A stretch of 64,000 nt of DNA. Source: Mycolicibacterium poriferae (lineage in GTDB: Bacteria; Actinomycetota; Actinomycetes; Mycobacteriales; Mycobacteriaceae). Positions 26,797 through 34,731 of this stretch are shown here, piece by piece. Position 1 is the first letter of the stretch. The number at the start of each line of letters is the position of its first letter. The notes under the pieces are model-generated. The model did not search any database and was not told the origin of the DNA. It saw only the letters and a list, made by a program, of their open reading frames with translations. A program made the position numbers and the translations under genes. The stretch is taken from positions 682,001 to 746,000 of the forward strand of contig NZ_AP022570.1 in NCBI RefSeq assembly GCF_010728325.1, read 5' to 3'.

Positions 26797-27528
26797 GTGA
26801 CTGCGACACTCCCGCCCGCGCTGGCCGCGGCGCAGAAGCTGCTGGCCGATCCGCCCGCCGACCCGGACATCAGCCGGGGCTACCTGGACCTGCTGGGCGC
26901 CCAGATCAGCGATGTACCCGAGAACACCGGCCTGATCCAGGCGCTGTGGGCGTCGCCGATCGGCTCACTGCTCTACGACAACGCCCAGACCGTCGCCCGT
27001 CGCCTGCTGACCGCCTGGCAGCAGCCCACCGAATGGCTCGACCTGCCGGCCGGCGGCACCGCCCTCGACGTCGGCTGCGGGCCCGGCAATGTCACCGCCG
27101 CGCTGGGCCGCGCCGTCGGCCCCGAGGGGCTGGCGCTGGGCGTGGACATCTCCGAACCGATGCTGGCCCGCGCGGCGGCCGCCGAGGCCGGACTCAACGT
27201 CGGATTCCTGCGGGCAGACGCGCAACGGCTCCCGCTGCGCGACGCGTCGGTCGATGCCGTCACGTCCATCGCGATGCTGCAGTTGATCCCCGACCCGGCC
27301 ACCGCGATCGCCGAGATGGTGCGGGTGCTGCGGCCGGGACGGCGCATCGCGGTGATGGTGCCTACCGCGGGGCGCGCCGCCAGCCTGATCCGGCTGCTGC
27401 CCAACGGCGGCGCCCACGCGTTCGGCGACGACGAACTCGCCGACACCTTCGAGAGCCTCGGACTGAGCAGCGTGCGCGCCAAGAACACCGGCACCATCCA
27501 GTGGGTGCGCGGCGTCAAGGCCGCATGA
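26797..27528 (+). CDS. Class I SAM-dependent methyltransferase
   Basis: A 243-residue methyltransferase with motif I ALDVGCGPGNVTAALGRAVG, the acidic ribose contact LGVDISEPMLARAA and the post-motifs LRADAQRLPLRDASVD and LRPGRRIAVMV, the UbiE/Methyltransf_11 pattern. The acceptor is unknown. GTG 26797 lies exactly 7 nt after a TAGCGT -10 box with no Shine-Dalgarno, so it is taken as a leaderless start; the in-frame GTG at 26788 would lie inside that promoter. The gene therefore seems to have its own promoter despite being only 10 bp after the HAD gene. Confidence 0.88.
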   Translation: MTATLPPALAAAQKLLADPPADPDISRGYLDLLGAQISDVPENTGLIQALWASPIGSLLYDNAQTVARRLLTAWQQPTEWLDLPAGGTALDVGCGPGNVTAALGRAVGPEGLALGVDISEPMLARAAAAEAGLNVGFLRADAQRLPLRDASVDAVTSIAMLQLIPDPATAIAEMVRVLRPGRRIAVMVPTAGRAASLIRLLPNGGAHAFGDDELADTFESLGLSSVRAKNTGTIQWVRGVKAA

Positions 27529-27568
27529 CCCACCGGCACCGCCCGGCTGAGCCAGTAGGCTCGCGGCC

Positions 27569-28054
27569 GTGAGCACCGGCGGCCTCGCCCTCGTCGCGCT
27601 GGCGATTGCCGTCGGCCTGGTCGGCATCATCGTGCCGATCCTGCCCGGCGGGCTGCTGGTGATCGGAGCCATCGGCGTGTGGGCGTTCGTCGAGGGCAAC
27701 GCAATCGCCTGGGTGACCTTCGCCGTCGCGGCCGCGGTGTACCTCGCCGCCGAGGTCATCAAGTACACCTGGCCGGTCAAGCGGATGCGGCAGGCTCAGG
27801 TGCGCACCTCGGTGCTGGTCGCCGGCGCGCTGGCCGGCGTCGTCGGCTTCTTCGTCATCCCGGTGATCGGACTCGTGATCGGCTTCGTCGCCGGCGTTTT
27901 CGCCGCGGAGGTCGTGCTGCGCCCCGACCTGCGACGGGCCTGGGCGTCCACCGTGCACGCCCTCAAGGGGGTCGCGCTGTCGGTCGGCGTCGAGCTGGCC
28001 GGTGCCCTGCTGGCGACGATGGCCTGGGTGATCGGCGTCGTACTGACCGTCTGA
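27569..28054 (+). CDS. DUF456-family membrane protein
   Basis: A 161-residue membrane protein with three to four Gly-rich hydrophobic helices. The segments ALAIAVGLVGIIVPILPGGLL, VVGFFVIPVIGLVIGFVAG and the conserved Glu in FAAEVVLRPDLRRAW are the DUF456 pattern. The function of this family is unknown; its glycine zippers suggest a small channel or scaffold. GTG 27569 follows a TAGGCT -10 box by 7 nt, again a leaderless layout. It is convergent with ptpB, 4 bp apart. Confidence 0.82.
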   Translation: MSTGGLALVALAIAVGLVGIIVPILPGGLLVIGAIGVWAFVEGNAIAWVTFAVAAAVYLAAEVIKYTWPVKRMRQAQVRTSVLVAGALAGVVGFFVIPVIGLVIGFVAGVFAAEVVLRPDLRRAWASTVHALKGVALSVGVELAGALLATMAWVIGVVLTV

Positions 28055-28058
28055 GAGT

Positions 28059-28871
28059 TCAGTCGCGCAACGCGGCGCGCAGCCGTGCCAGGTCCTCGTC
28101 GGTGACACCGGCGGCCTCCAGGAAGCCGCGCAGCGAGCCGAACTCGTCGTCCAGCGTGCGCCGTGCCATATCGAGATACTGTTCGCGCACCCCGAGCACC
28201 GCGTCGGTCAGCCGGGCCTCGGCCAGTTCGAGGATCTCGGGCGCCTCCGCGGCGCGTTCCCGGATCGTGGCCAGGATGCTCTCCCGCAGCTGGGGCACCG
28301 CGACGTTGCTCTGCAGATAGTCGGCCATGATCGCATCGCGGTCCACGCCGGCGGCCTCCAGCACCACCGCGGTGGTGAACCCGGTGCGGTCCTTGCCCGC
28401 GAAACAATGGGCAAGCACACGCCGCTCCGAGCCGAGCAGCTGCACCACGCGATAGACGGCCGTGCGCGCCAGCGGGGCGGCGGCGATGCGTCCGTACTCC
28501 TCGGTCATGTACTGCGCGGCGGCGTCGGCGACCGACGTACCCTCGGGTTTGTCGGTCATCATCCGCTGGAAGGCGTGCTCGTGCGGCGCCTCCCCGTCGG
28601 TGGCGGCGGTCTCGACGAACGGCAGGTGGTGGATGTCCACCCCCGGCGGCACCAGTCCGGCGCCGTGGCGCTCCAGCTCGCGCAGCGTGCGCAGGTCCGC
28701 GACGTCGGTGACGCCGTAGGCGGTCAGGGCGCTGCGGCCGGCCTCGTCGAGCTTGGACAGCTCGCTCGCCCGGAAGAACCGGCCGGGTGCGATGCCGGTG
28801 TGCTCGGCGACGTCACGGAAGTTCCAGGCCCCCGACAGTTCCTGGCCGCTCGAGACCTGACCGTTCGCCAC
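28059..28871 (-). CDS. ptpB: Protein-tyrosine phosphatase PtpB-like
   Basis: A 270-residue phosphatase with the signature HCFAGKDRTG (Cys156 nucleophile, Arg162), which is the PtpB P-loop. The N-terminal ELSGAWNFRDVAEHTGIAPG and FFRASELSKL and the later YLQSNVAVPQLRESI match the mycobacterial PtpB/triple-specificity phosphatase family. In M. tuberculosis the enzyme acts on phosphotyrosine and phosphoinositides and is secreted; no classical signal peptide is present here, as in that protein. GTG 28871 overlaps the fadE2 stop (TAGTG), so the two are coupled, matching the Rv0154c-Rv0153c order from memory. Confidence 0.92.
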   Translation of the reverse strand: MANGQVSSGQELSGAWNFRDVAEHTGIAPGRFFRASELSKLDEAGRSALTAYGVTDVADLRTLRELERHGAGLVPPGVDIHHLPFVETAATDGEAPHEHAFQRMMTDKPEGTSVADAAAQYMTEEYGRIAAAPLARTAVYRVVQLLGSERRVLAHCFAGKDRTGFTTAVVLEAAGVDRDAIMADYLQSNVAVPQLRESILATIRERAAEAPEILELAEARLTDAVLGVREQYLDMARRTLDDEFGSLRGFLEAAGVTDEDLARLRAALRD

Positions 28872-30163
28872 TAGCTCGTCACCGCCGGACCCGATTGGCG
28901 GCTCGCCGCCGCGCCGTCTGTTTGGCGGCTCGCCGCCGTGCACGCCGCCGCCAGCGCGGACTTCTCCCGCCCCAGCTCCGCCCGCGCGATCGTGCGCATG
29001 TGCACCTCGTCGGGCCCGTCGAACAGCCGCATCGCCCGGTGCCAGCTGTACAGCCGCGCCAGCGGGACGTCGTCGGACACGCCGGCGCCGCCGTGCACCT
29101 GGATGGCCCGATCGATGACGTCGCACGCCATCTGTGGCGCGACGGCCTTGATCTGGGCCACCAGCAACTGCGCGTCCTTGCTCTTGTTGCCGTGCTGGTC
29201 GATGGTCCACGCCGCCTTCTGGCACAGCAGCCGGGTCTGTTCGATCTCGTTGCGGGACTTGGCAATCGCCTCACGGACCACGCCCTGCTCGGAGAGCGGT
29301 TTGCCGAACGCGATCCGGTTCTGCACCCGGTCGACCATCAGGGCCAGCGCCCGCTCGGCCGCGCCGATCGCTCGCATGCAGTGGTGGATGCGGCCGGGGC
29401 CCAGCCTCGCCTGGGCGATGGCGAACCCGCTGCCCTCCTCGTCGAGCAGGTTCGACACCGGCACCCGCACGTTGTCGAACACGATCTCGCAGTGGCCGTG
29501 CTGGTCCTGCCAGCCGAACACCGGCAGCGAGCGCTGGATGTCCACGCCCGGGGTCTCCACCGGCACCAGGATCATCGACTGCTGACGGTGGCTGGGGCCG
29601 TCGGGATTCGTGCGACCCATGACGATGAGGATCTTGCAGCGTGGGTCCGCTGCCCCGGTGATCCACCACTTGCGGCCGTTGATGACGTAGTCGTCGCCGT
29701 CGCGCAGCATGGTGGTCTCGATGTTGCGGGCATCGCTGGAGGCCACCGCGGGCTCGGTCATCGCGAAGGCACTGCGGATCTCGCCCGCCAACAGCGGTTC
29801 CAGCCACTGCGCGCGCTGCTCCTCGGTGGCGAACAGGTGCAGAGTCTCCATGTTGCCGGTGTCCGGTGCCGCGCAGTTGGTGACCTCGGGGGCGATCTCC
29901 ATGCTCCAGCCGGTCAGCTCCGCCAGCGGGGCGTACTCCAGGTTGGACAGCCCGGACTCGTCAGGCAGGAACAGGTTCCACAGGCCCCGTTCCTTGGCCA
30001 GCGCCTTGAGTTCCTCCACGACCGGCGGCACGGTGTGGTCGTCGGGGCCCGCCTCGGCGCGGTAGCGGTGGTAGGCCTCCTCGGCCGGGAACACGAACTC
30101 GGTCATGAAGTCGGTCAACCGCTGGTGGTAGTCGGCCGCCTTGGCTGACATCGCGAAGTCCAT
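28871..30163 (-). CDS. fadE2: Acyl-CoA dehydrogenase FadE2-like
   Basis: A 430-residue flavoprotein that introduces a double bond into an acyl-CoA. The family signatures are AFAMTEPAVASSDARNIETT, NGRKWWITGAADPRCKI, GFAIAQARLGPGRIHHCMR and, near the C-terminus, IDRAIQVHGGAGVSDDVPLA. These fit the ACAD10/11-like acyl-CoA dehydrogenases, slightly longer than short-chain members. ATG 30163 is used; an internal ATG 12 nt later is possible. The extreme C-terminus is Ala/Arg-rich with a near-repeated ASRQ(T/S)(D/G) stretch. It is co-transcribed with ptpB. Confidence 0.92.
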   Translation of the reverse strand: MDFAMSAKAADYHQRLTDFMTEFVFPAEEAYHRYRAEAGPDDHTVPPVVEELKALAKERGLWNLFLPDESGLSNLEYAPLAELTGWSMEIAPEVTNCAAPDTGNMETLHLFATEEQRAQWLEPLLAGEIRSAFAMTEPAVASSDARNIETTMLRDGDDYVINGRKWWITGAADPRCKILIVMGRTNPDGPSHRQQSMILVPVETPGVDIQRSLPVFGWQDQHGHCEIVFDNVRVPVSNLLDEEGSGFAIAQARLGPGRIHHCMRAIGAAERALALMVDRVQNRIAFGKPLSEQGVVREAIAKSRNEIEQTRLLCQKAAWTIDQHGNKSKDAQLLVAQIKAVAPQMACDVIDRAIQVHGGAGVSDDVPLARLYSWHRAMRLFDGPDEVHMRTIARAELGREKSALAAACTAASRQTDGAAASRQSGPAVTS

Positions 30164-30333
30164 GACCGCCACGATATGACACCTGTAAAAGCGCCATCCT
30201 GCGAGTAGTGGTCTCGCGGGGCAACGTCCAGTCAACCCTCAGCGTAGGGAGCCAGCGGACGGGTTACCCGATGAACAGGGGCTCGGCGAGGCCGGCGCTG
30301 ACGACACGGACCGAGGACGAAAGGGGAGAACAC

Positions 30334-30618
30334 ATGTGGCCTGCATCGTGGACCAACGGCTACCAGAATGCGCCCGCCCAACACCTGGACCAGGCGCGCA
30401 CGCTCCATCTGGCCGAGGGCACGTTGATGGCGCTGCTCCGCTGTCGCGACAGGGCCGCGATGGACGACCTGGTCGAGGGTGCTCGTAGCGCATGCCTGTC
30501 GCCCTATGCCGTGGCCGCCGCGCTGGTGTCGGTCATCGCAGGGGACAGCGCCCCCGACTCGCAGGACCCGGCCCACGTCCTGGTCCGCCAGCGCTGGGGT
30601 GCGCTGCTCGGGCTCTGA
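30334..30618 (+). CDS. Small ANTAR-like protein
   Basis: A 94-residue protein whose middle aligns in register with an ANTAR RNA-binding domain: AEGTLMALLRCRDRAAMDDL here against AKGILMERFAIDAFAAFDLL in the GAF-ANTAR protein at 32780, with equal spacing through the following helix. Some consensus residues, including the AKG lysine, are changed, so RNA binding is not certain. AAGGGGAG lies 6 nt before ATG 30334. It is followed by a strong hairpin and then the His-rich secreted peptide on the other strand, the same order as seen after the GAF-ANTAR gene. Confidence 0.65.
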   Translation: MWPASWTNGYQNAPAQHLDQARTLHLAEGTLMALLRCRDRAAMDDLVEGARSACLSPYAVAAALVSVIAGDSAPDSQDPAHVLVRQRWGALLGL

Positions 30619-30665
30619 ACTACCGCAGTCTGTACCGCAGTGTGTTGTGAACATGCCGCACCACG

Positions 30666-30704
30666 ACCAAGCGGCCCTCCCGGAGTCCGGGAGGGCCGCT
30701 TGGT
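30666..30704. terminator. Strong hairpin, bidirectional terminator candidate (copy A)
   Basis: Perfect 19-bp arms (ACCAAGCGGCCCTCCCGGA and its complement) meet around a single G. It lies between two converging genes, the ANTAR-like gene and the secreted peptide, so it can serve both. There is no U-tract, as is usual in mycobacteria. An identical hairpin is at 33575-33613. Confidence 0.75.
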
Positions 30705-30784
30705 GCCGAGGGCTCAACGTTGTGCGCATGTTCAGCGCGGTCGGAGGTTCAGTGCGGTCGGCGGTTCAGTGCCACCACTGAAGC

Positions 30785-31021
30785 TCAGTGCCGCCAGAAG
30801 TTGTTGTGGCTGTGGTGACGCTCGGTCCACGGGTGCAGCTGCTGGCCGCCGTGGGCCTTGTCGGTGGCCCGGGTGTCGGGGGCGGTGACGATCGAGTGGC
30901 TGCCGTTGGTGTGCGTCGTGGTGGTCGCGGCGGCGGCGGGGCCGGCCAGGCCGAGGGCGGCACCGCCGATGACGCCGGCGGACAGCAGGGGCAGGACCAG
31001 GGCGCGGGTGATGTTCTTCAT
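30785..31021 (-). CDS. Small secreted His-rich protein (copy A)
   Basis: A 78-residue precursor with a clear signal peptide (MKNITRALVLPLLSAGVIGG, then LAGPAAAA) that should leave a mature peptide of about 46 residues. The mature part is Thr/His/Asn-rich and ends in HPWTERHHSHNNFWRH. The His clusters suggest metal or pH-sensitive binding, which is an inference. AGGAG is 10 nt before the ATG. It differs by a single residue from the copy at 33672 (Ala for Thr after IVT). It is divergent from the truncated response regulator, whereas copy B is divergent from the intact one. Confidence 0.8.
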   Translation of the reverse strand: MKNITRALVLPLLSAGVIGGAALGLAGPAAAATTTTHTNGSHSIVTAPDTRATDKAHGGQQLHPWTERHHSHNNFWRH

Positions 31022-31197
31022 GATGAGTTCTCCTGTGTGAGTTGATTTTTCGGTTCTCCCGCCGGTGTGTTCCGGCGATGATATAAGAATGCCGCCCGCG
31101 GCCGTCGATGTCTGTCGGCGAACCGGTGGATGCTGCGGTGGAATCGGTCGTCCACCGATCGGGGGATAGCGCTGCCTGGCTGTGGGAGGCTGAGCGC

Positions 31198-31332
31198 GTG
31201 GCGAGCGGAGAACGGGTGCAGGTGGTGGTCGGCGTGTACCGGGCGCTGCAGGACGGCGCGGCCGGATTCCTGCCCGAGGAGTCCTTCCGCGGTGAACTGG
31301 TCGCCGCTGGACTGCGCCAAGTGCCCCTCTGA
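31198..31332 (+). pseudogene. Response regulator remnant (copy A)
   Basis: A 44-residue reading frame from GTG 31198. Its first 12 residues (VASGERVQVVVG) equal the start of the response regulator at 34086, then it jumps to the segment VYRALQDGAAGFLP. The missing 246 bp remove the second receiver acidic residue onward through the phosphorylated aspartate; the break lies between two CG dinucleotides. A further 5-bp loss shifts the end, which stops soon after. The conserved receiver lysine (FLPKES in copy B) is Glu here. It has no receiver active site and no DNA-binding domain. Confidence 0.85.
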
Positions 31333-31365
31333 CCGACTGCGCCGACTATCGCTGGCCTGCTGCTG

Positions 31366-32403
31366 TCAGTACCGCAACGTGTCCGACGGCATGCACCCGT
31401 AGGTCTGCCGGTACATCGCCGCGAACCGTCCGGTGTGCGCAAAGCCCCAGCGGGCCGCGATGTGCTGCACGGTGGTGTCGGCGGGGTCGGCGTCGACGAG
31501 GTCGTGGTGCGCGTGGTCGAGACGCACCCGCCGCAGATACGCCATCGGCGTCATGTCCAGGTGCCGCTTGAACATGTACTGCAGCGCGCGGGGGGTGACA
31601 TGCACGCTGTCGGCGACGTCCGACAACACGATCGGCGAATCCGCGTTGTCCTCGATGAACGCGATGGCCCGCCTGAGCATGACTGGCCGGGTGTCGGTCT
31701 TCACTGCGGTGCTGTCCGGTCGAGACGCCGTGTTGGGGAAGGCGGACAGCACCGCGCCGGCGAGCATCGCCGCGGTGGTGGAGGCCACCAGCGGAGTGAC
31801 GGGGGCCCCGTCGGACACCAACGCACGGACGTAATCGAGCGTGGCACGGATGTGCTGCTCGGCCTCCTGGGAAACCGGGCGGTGGCCGAGCAGCTGCACG
31901 CGTTCCCCGTCCAGGCCGGCCAGCCTGTCGAGCAGATCGACGTCGAAAAGTGTCAGGTCGTAGCTGGCTTTGCACACCCGCCCCGAGTACGGCAGCTCCG
32001 GTTGACAGAACAACGCCACGTCGCCGGGCATCAGCACATCGCGCCCGCGGCCGGCGACATCCTCCTCGATGGTGCCGGTGTGCACCTGGCTCAGGCAGAT
32101 GCGGTGCATCGGTGCGGCCTCGTAGCTCATGTGGAACCGGACGTCGAGGTGGTCGATGTTGACAGGGCCGTACCACCGGCGCTCGATGTGCGTCGACGGC
32201 GAGCCCCCTCGATCAGGCGTGATCGTCGTCTTGGAGTAGGCGCGCGTGAAGAAGTCCTGGGTGGCAGCCAGATCGTCGCTGTCGAACACCACGCCGACCG
32301 TAGGACTGGTCTGGCGACGGCGGGAACTCCCCGAACAGTGTCGGGACCGTTCTTGATCAGGCCGCGCACCTTCTAGGAGCGTCGACACATTTTCGTCGAA
32401 CAT
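31366..32403 (-). CDS. AraC-family transcriptional regulator
   Basis: An AraC-type regulator of about 345 residues with a C-terminal double helix-turn-helix: IVLSDVADSVHVTPRALQYM then FKRHLDMTPMAYLRRVRLD and the second motif IAARWGFAHTGRFAAMYRQ. The N-terminal half resembles the AraC-binding-like domain (cupin) found with it. The start is uncertain. ATG 32403 is listed, but the first 37 residues are Arg/Ser-rich and unlike the family, and a TACGGT box lies 7 nt before GTG 32289, which may be the true leaderless start. It lies between the two duplicated segments. Confidence 0.8.
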   Translation of the reverse strand: MFDENVSTLLEGARPDQERSRHCSGSSRRRQTSPTVGVVFDSDDLAATQDFFTRAYSKTTITPDRGGSPSTHIERRWYGPVNIDHLDVRFHMSYEAAPMHRICLSQVHTGTIEEDVAGRGRDVLMPGDVALFCQPELPYSGRVCKASYDLTLFDVDLLDRLAGLDGERVQLLGHRPVSQEAEQHIRATLDYVRALVSDGAPVTPLVASTTAAMLAGAVLSAFPNTASRPDSTAVKTDTRPVMLRRAIAFIEDNADSPIVLSDVADSVHVTPRALQYMFKRHLDMTPMAYLRRVRLDHAHHDLVDADPADTTVQHIAARWGFAHTGRFAAMYRQTYGCMPSDTLRY

Positions 32404-32406
32404 CAC

Positions 32407-32779
32407 TGACCCCGCATTCGCGGCGGCGTGGTGGGGCGCTTGGCTTCACCCCCGTCTGCCAGAACGGTACCCATCGCGCTGAGGTCTCAATCGGGGTCGC
32501 GGAAGGGCTGCGCGCTCTCCGAATAACCTCGCTATCCGCCAAACGAACGGCTCGCAATCCAAAAAACGAAGGGCGCGGGCGCGTGTTTGCCGAATGATGT
32601 TGGTGCGTAGTGCGTTCAGGCTGCTCCGCAAATGAAGCCGGATTGTCGCGATGGCCTACCGTTGGGAGAACGACCTGCTGCCTGACATAGTTGGCGCAGG
32701 TCAGCTGGGCGCCCGGACATCTGGCCGGTGACTTTGGACGTCGCGGTGAACAGATCGGGCGCCTACGAGAGGGGTCGAC
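32407..32779. other. Intergenic region between the AraC and GAF-ANTAR genes
   Basis: About 370 bp without a credible gene. Part of it (about 32530-32690) is more AT-rich than the surroundings and has short A-runs such as CCAAAAAACGAA. It must hold the GAF-ANTAR promoter and probably the AraC promoter, but no box was clear enough to mark. Confidence 0.4.
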
Positions 32780-33562
32780 GTGCCCAATGACCACAAAGAT
32801 TCGGCAGAGACGACATCGCCGGTGACGGATTCGCTGCCACAGTCGATCGACAAAGAGCACCTCACGTGGCACGGCGAGCGGCGCCACCTCTACGAGGTCG
32901 CCGAAATGGTCGACAGCATGCAGCGGCGCGGCGAAGATCAGTTCGAAGCGGTGATGCGGGAGATCACCGCGACGACCGTCGAGTCCGTTCCCGGCGCTCA
33001 ATACGCCTGTGTCACGACGGTCGACAACAATCACACCGTCTCTTCGCTGGCCGCGACGCACCAGTACCCCATCATGCTCGACGACGTGCAACGCGACGTC
33101 GACGAAGGCCCCTGCCTGTCGGCGGCGTGGGAGCACGACATGGTGGCGATCGAAGATCTCAGCACCGAAACACGCTGGCCCCGGTACCGCGATGCCGCGC
33201 TGCCTCTGACGCCCATCCGGTCGATTCTGTCGTTCCGGTTGTTCAGTGACGGGAAGGGCTTGGCTGCGCTCAACCTGTATGCCGAAGGTGCCCACAAATT
33301 CGACGAGGAGTCGGTCGAGCTCGGCCTGATCTTCGCCGCCCACACCTCGGTGGCGTGGAACACGATGCGCCGCACGGAGCAGTTTCGCAGCGCGCTGGCC
33401 AGCCGGGATGTCATCGGTCAGGCCAAGGGCATCCTGATGGAACGTTTCGCCATCGACGCATTCGCCGCGTTCGACCTGCTGCGGCGGCTATCCCAGGAAT
33501 CCAACGTCAAGCTCATCGACATCGCCGAGAAGGTCGTCGCCGACCGCCGCGCCAAGGACTGA
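32780..33562 (+). CDS. GAF and ANTAR domain protein
   Basis: A 260-residue cytosolic regulator. A GAF sensor domain occupies roughly residues 60-180 (ITATTVESVPGAQYACVTTV, DEGPCLSAAWEHDMVAIEDL). The C-terminal ANTAR domain is complete: ASRDVIGQAKGILMERFAID then LLRRLSQESNVKLIDIAEKVV. ANTAR proteins bind paired stem-loops in RNA and act as antiterminators; the GAF signal is unknown. GTG 32780 follows GAGAGGGG by 6 nt. The gene ends 12 bp before a strong hairpin and converges on the second secreted-peptide gene. Confidence 0.92.
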   Translation: MPNDHKDSAETTSPVTDSLPQSIDKEHLTWHGERRHLYEVAEMVDSMQRRGEDQFEAVMREITATTVESVPGAQYACVTTVDNNHTVSSLAATHQYPIMLDDVQRDVDEGPCLSAAWEHDMVAIEDLSTETRWPRYRDAALPLTPIRSILSFRLFSDGKGLAALNLYAEGAHKFDEESVELGLIFAAHTSVAWNTMRRTEQFRSALASRDVIGQAKGILMERFAIDAFAAFDLLRRLSQESNVKLIDIAEKVVADRRAKD

Positions 33563-33574
33563 GCGGCCGCCACG

Positions 33575-33613
33575 ACCAAGCGGCCCTCCCGGAGTCCGGG
33601 AGGGCCGCTTGGT
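33575..33613. terminator. Strong hairpin, bidirectional terminator candidate (copy B)
   Basis: Identical to the hairpin at 30666-30704, with the same 19-bp arms and central G. It lies between the stops of the GAF-ANTAR gene and the convergent secreted-peptide gene. Confidence 0.75.
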
Positions 33614-33671
33614 GCCGGGGTTCAGCGCGGTCGGGGTTCAGCGCGCTTGGAGATTCAGTGCCGTCGGAAGC

Positions 33672-33908
33672 TCAGTGCCGCCAGAAGTTGTTGTGGCTGT
33701 GGTGACGCTCGGTCCACGGGTGCAGCTGCTGGCCGCCGTGGGCCTTGTCCGTTGCCCGGGTGTCGGGCGTGGTGACGATCGAGTGGCTGCCGTTCGTGTG
33801 CGTGGTGGTGGTCGCGGCGGCGGCCGGGCCGGCCAGGCCGAGGGCGGCACCGCCGATGACGCCGGCGGACAGCAAGGGCAGGACCAGTGCGCGGGTGATG
33901 TTCTTCAT
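33672..33908 (-). CDS. Small secreted His-rich protein (copy B)
   Basis: A 78-residue precursor, 77 residues identical to the copy at 30785. Signal peptide: basic start MKNITRALVLP, hydrophobic core, GPAAAA near residue 32. The mature peptide is short and ends in HHSHNNFWRH. It shares an upstream region of about 180 bp with the response regulator gene at 34086, which is transcribed the other way. The two may be co-regulated, and the peptide could be a target or a signal of the RR/HK pair; that link is inferred from arrangement only. Confidence 0.8.
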   Translation of the reverse strand: MKNITRALVLPLLSAGVIGGAALGLAGPAAAATTTTHTNGSHSIVTTPDTRATDKAHGGQQLHPWTERHHSHNNFWRH

Positions 33909-34085
33909 GATGAGTTCTCCTGTGTGAGTTGACTTTTCGGTTCTCCCCGCCGGTGTGTTCCGGCGATGACATAAGAATGCCGCCCGCGGCCGTCGATGTC
34001 TGTCGGCGAACGGGTGGATGCGGCGGTGGAATCGGTCGTCCACCGATCGGGGGATAGCGCGCGCCGGCTGTGGGAGGCTGAGCGC

Positions 34086-34730
34086 GTGGCGAGCGGAGAA
34101 CGGGTGCAGGTGGTGGTCGGCGACGACCATCCGATGTTCCGCGACGGCGTGGTGCGGGCACTGCAGTCCAGCGGATCGATCGAGGTGATCGCCGAGGCCG
34201 ACGACGGCGTGGAGGCCCTGGCCGCGATCCGCGAGCATCGCCCGCAGGTGGCGCTGCTGGATTACCGCATGCCCGGCATGGACGGCGCGGCGGTGGCGGC
34301 CGCGGTGCGGCGCGACGAACTGCCCACCCGCGTGCTGCTGATCTCCGCGCACGACGAATCCGCCATCGTGTACCAGGCGCTGCAGGACGGTGCGGCCGGA
34401 TTCCTGCCCAAGGAGTCCTCCCGCGGTGAACTGGTCGCCGCTGTCCTGGACTGCGCCAAGGGCCGCGATGTGATCGCCCCGAGCGTCGCCGCCGGCCTGG
34501 CGGCCGAGATCCGCAAACGCTCGGTGCCCGACGGTCCCGTGCTCAGCCCCCGAGAGCGAGAAGTGCTGACCCTCATCGCGGCCGGCCGCAGCATTCCGGC
34601 GATGGCCAAAGAGTTGTTCCTGGCCCCGTCGACGGTCAAGACCCACGTCCAACGCCTCTACGAGAAACTCGGCGTCAGCGACCGCGGCGCTGCCGTGGCT
34701 GAAGCCATGCGCCGCAAACTGCTGGACTGA
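34086..34730 (+). CDS. NarL/LuxR-family response regulator
   Basis: A 214-residue response regulator. In the receiver the acidic pair is VGDDHPMF (Asp13/Asp14), the phosphorylated aspartate is in VALLDYRMPG (Asp59) and the lysine is in GFLPKES. The C-terminal LuxR DNA-binding domain reads LSPREREVLTLIAAGRSIPA then LAPSTVKTHVQRLYEKLGV. GTG 34086 is used; the open frame extends 30 residues upstream into the duplicated promoter region. The partner histidine kinase starts 1 bp after its stop. A truncated copy of this gene is at 31198. Confidence 0.92.
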   Translation: MASGERVQVVVGDDHPMFRDGVVRALQSSGSIEVIAEADDGVEALAAIREHRPQVALLDYRMPGMDGAAVAAAVRRDELPTRVLLISAHDESAIVYQALQDGAAGFLPKESSRGELVAAVLDCAKGRDVIAPSVAAGLAAEIRKRSVPDGPVLSPREREVLTLIAAGRSIPAMAKELFLAPSTVKTHVQRLYEKLGVSDRGAAVAEAMRRKLLD

Positions 34731-34731
34731 C

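Larger units (their letters stand above)
30661..31323. repeat. Segmental duplication, copy A
   Basis: This segment repeats 33571-34460. It contains the hairpin, the secreted peptide gene, its upstream region and the start and a later part of a response regulator gene. Long stretches of the shared upstream region (for example around 31090-31240 against 33980-34122) are nearly identical. Copy A lacks 246 bp of the response regulator and 5 bp more later. The copies are direct and about 2.9 kb apart, with an AraC and a GAF-ANTAR gene between them. Confidence 0.85.
33571..34460. repeat. Segmental duplication, copy B
   Basis: The fuller copy of the segment at 30661-31323. It contains the hairpin, the secreted peptide gene and the shared upstream region, and continues into an intact response regulator. 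Because this copy is intact and followed by the partner kinase, it is taken as the parental one. Confidence 0.85.

Noticed and set aside
31108..31332. 74-residue protein starting MSVGEPVDAAVES
   Set aside because: It begins inside the duplicated promoter region. The corresponding start in copy B lies upstream of the true GTG, and the rest is the decayed response regulator.
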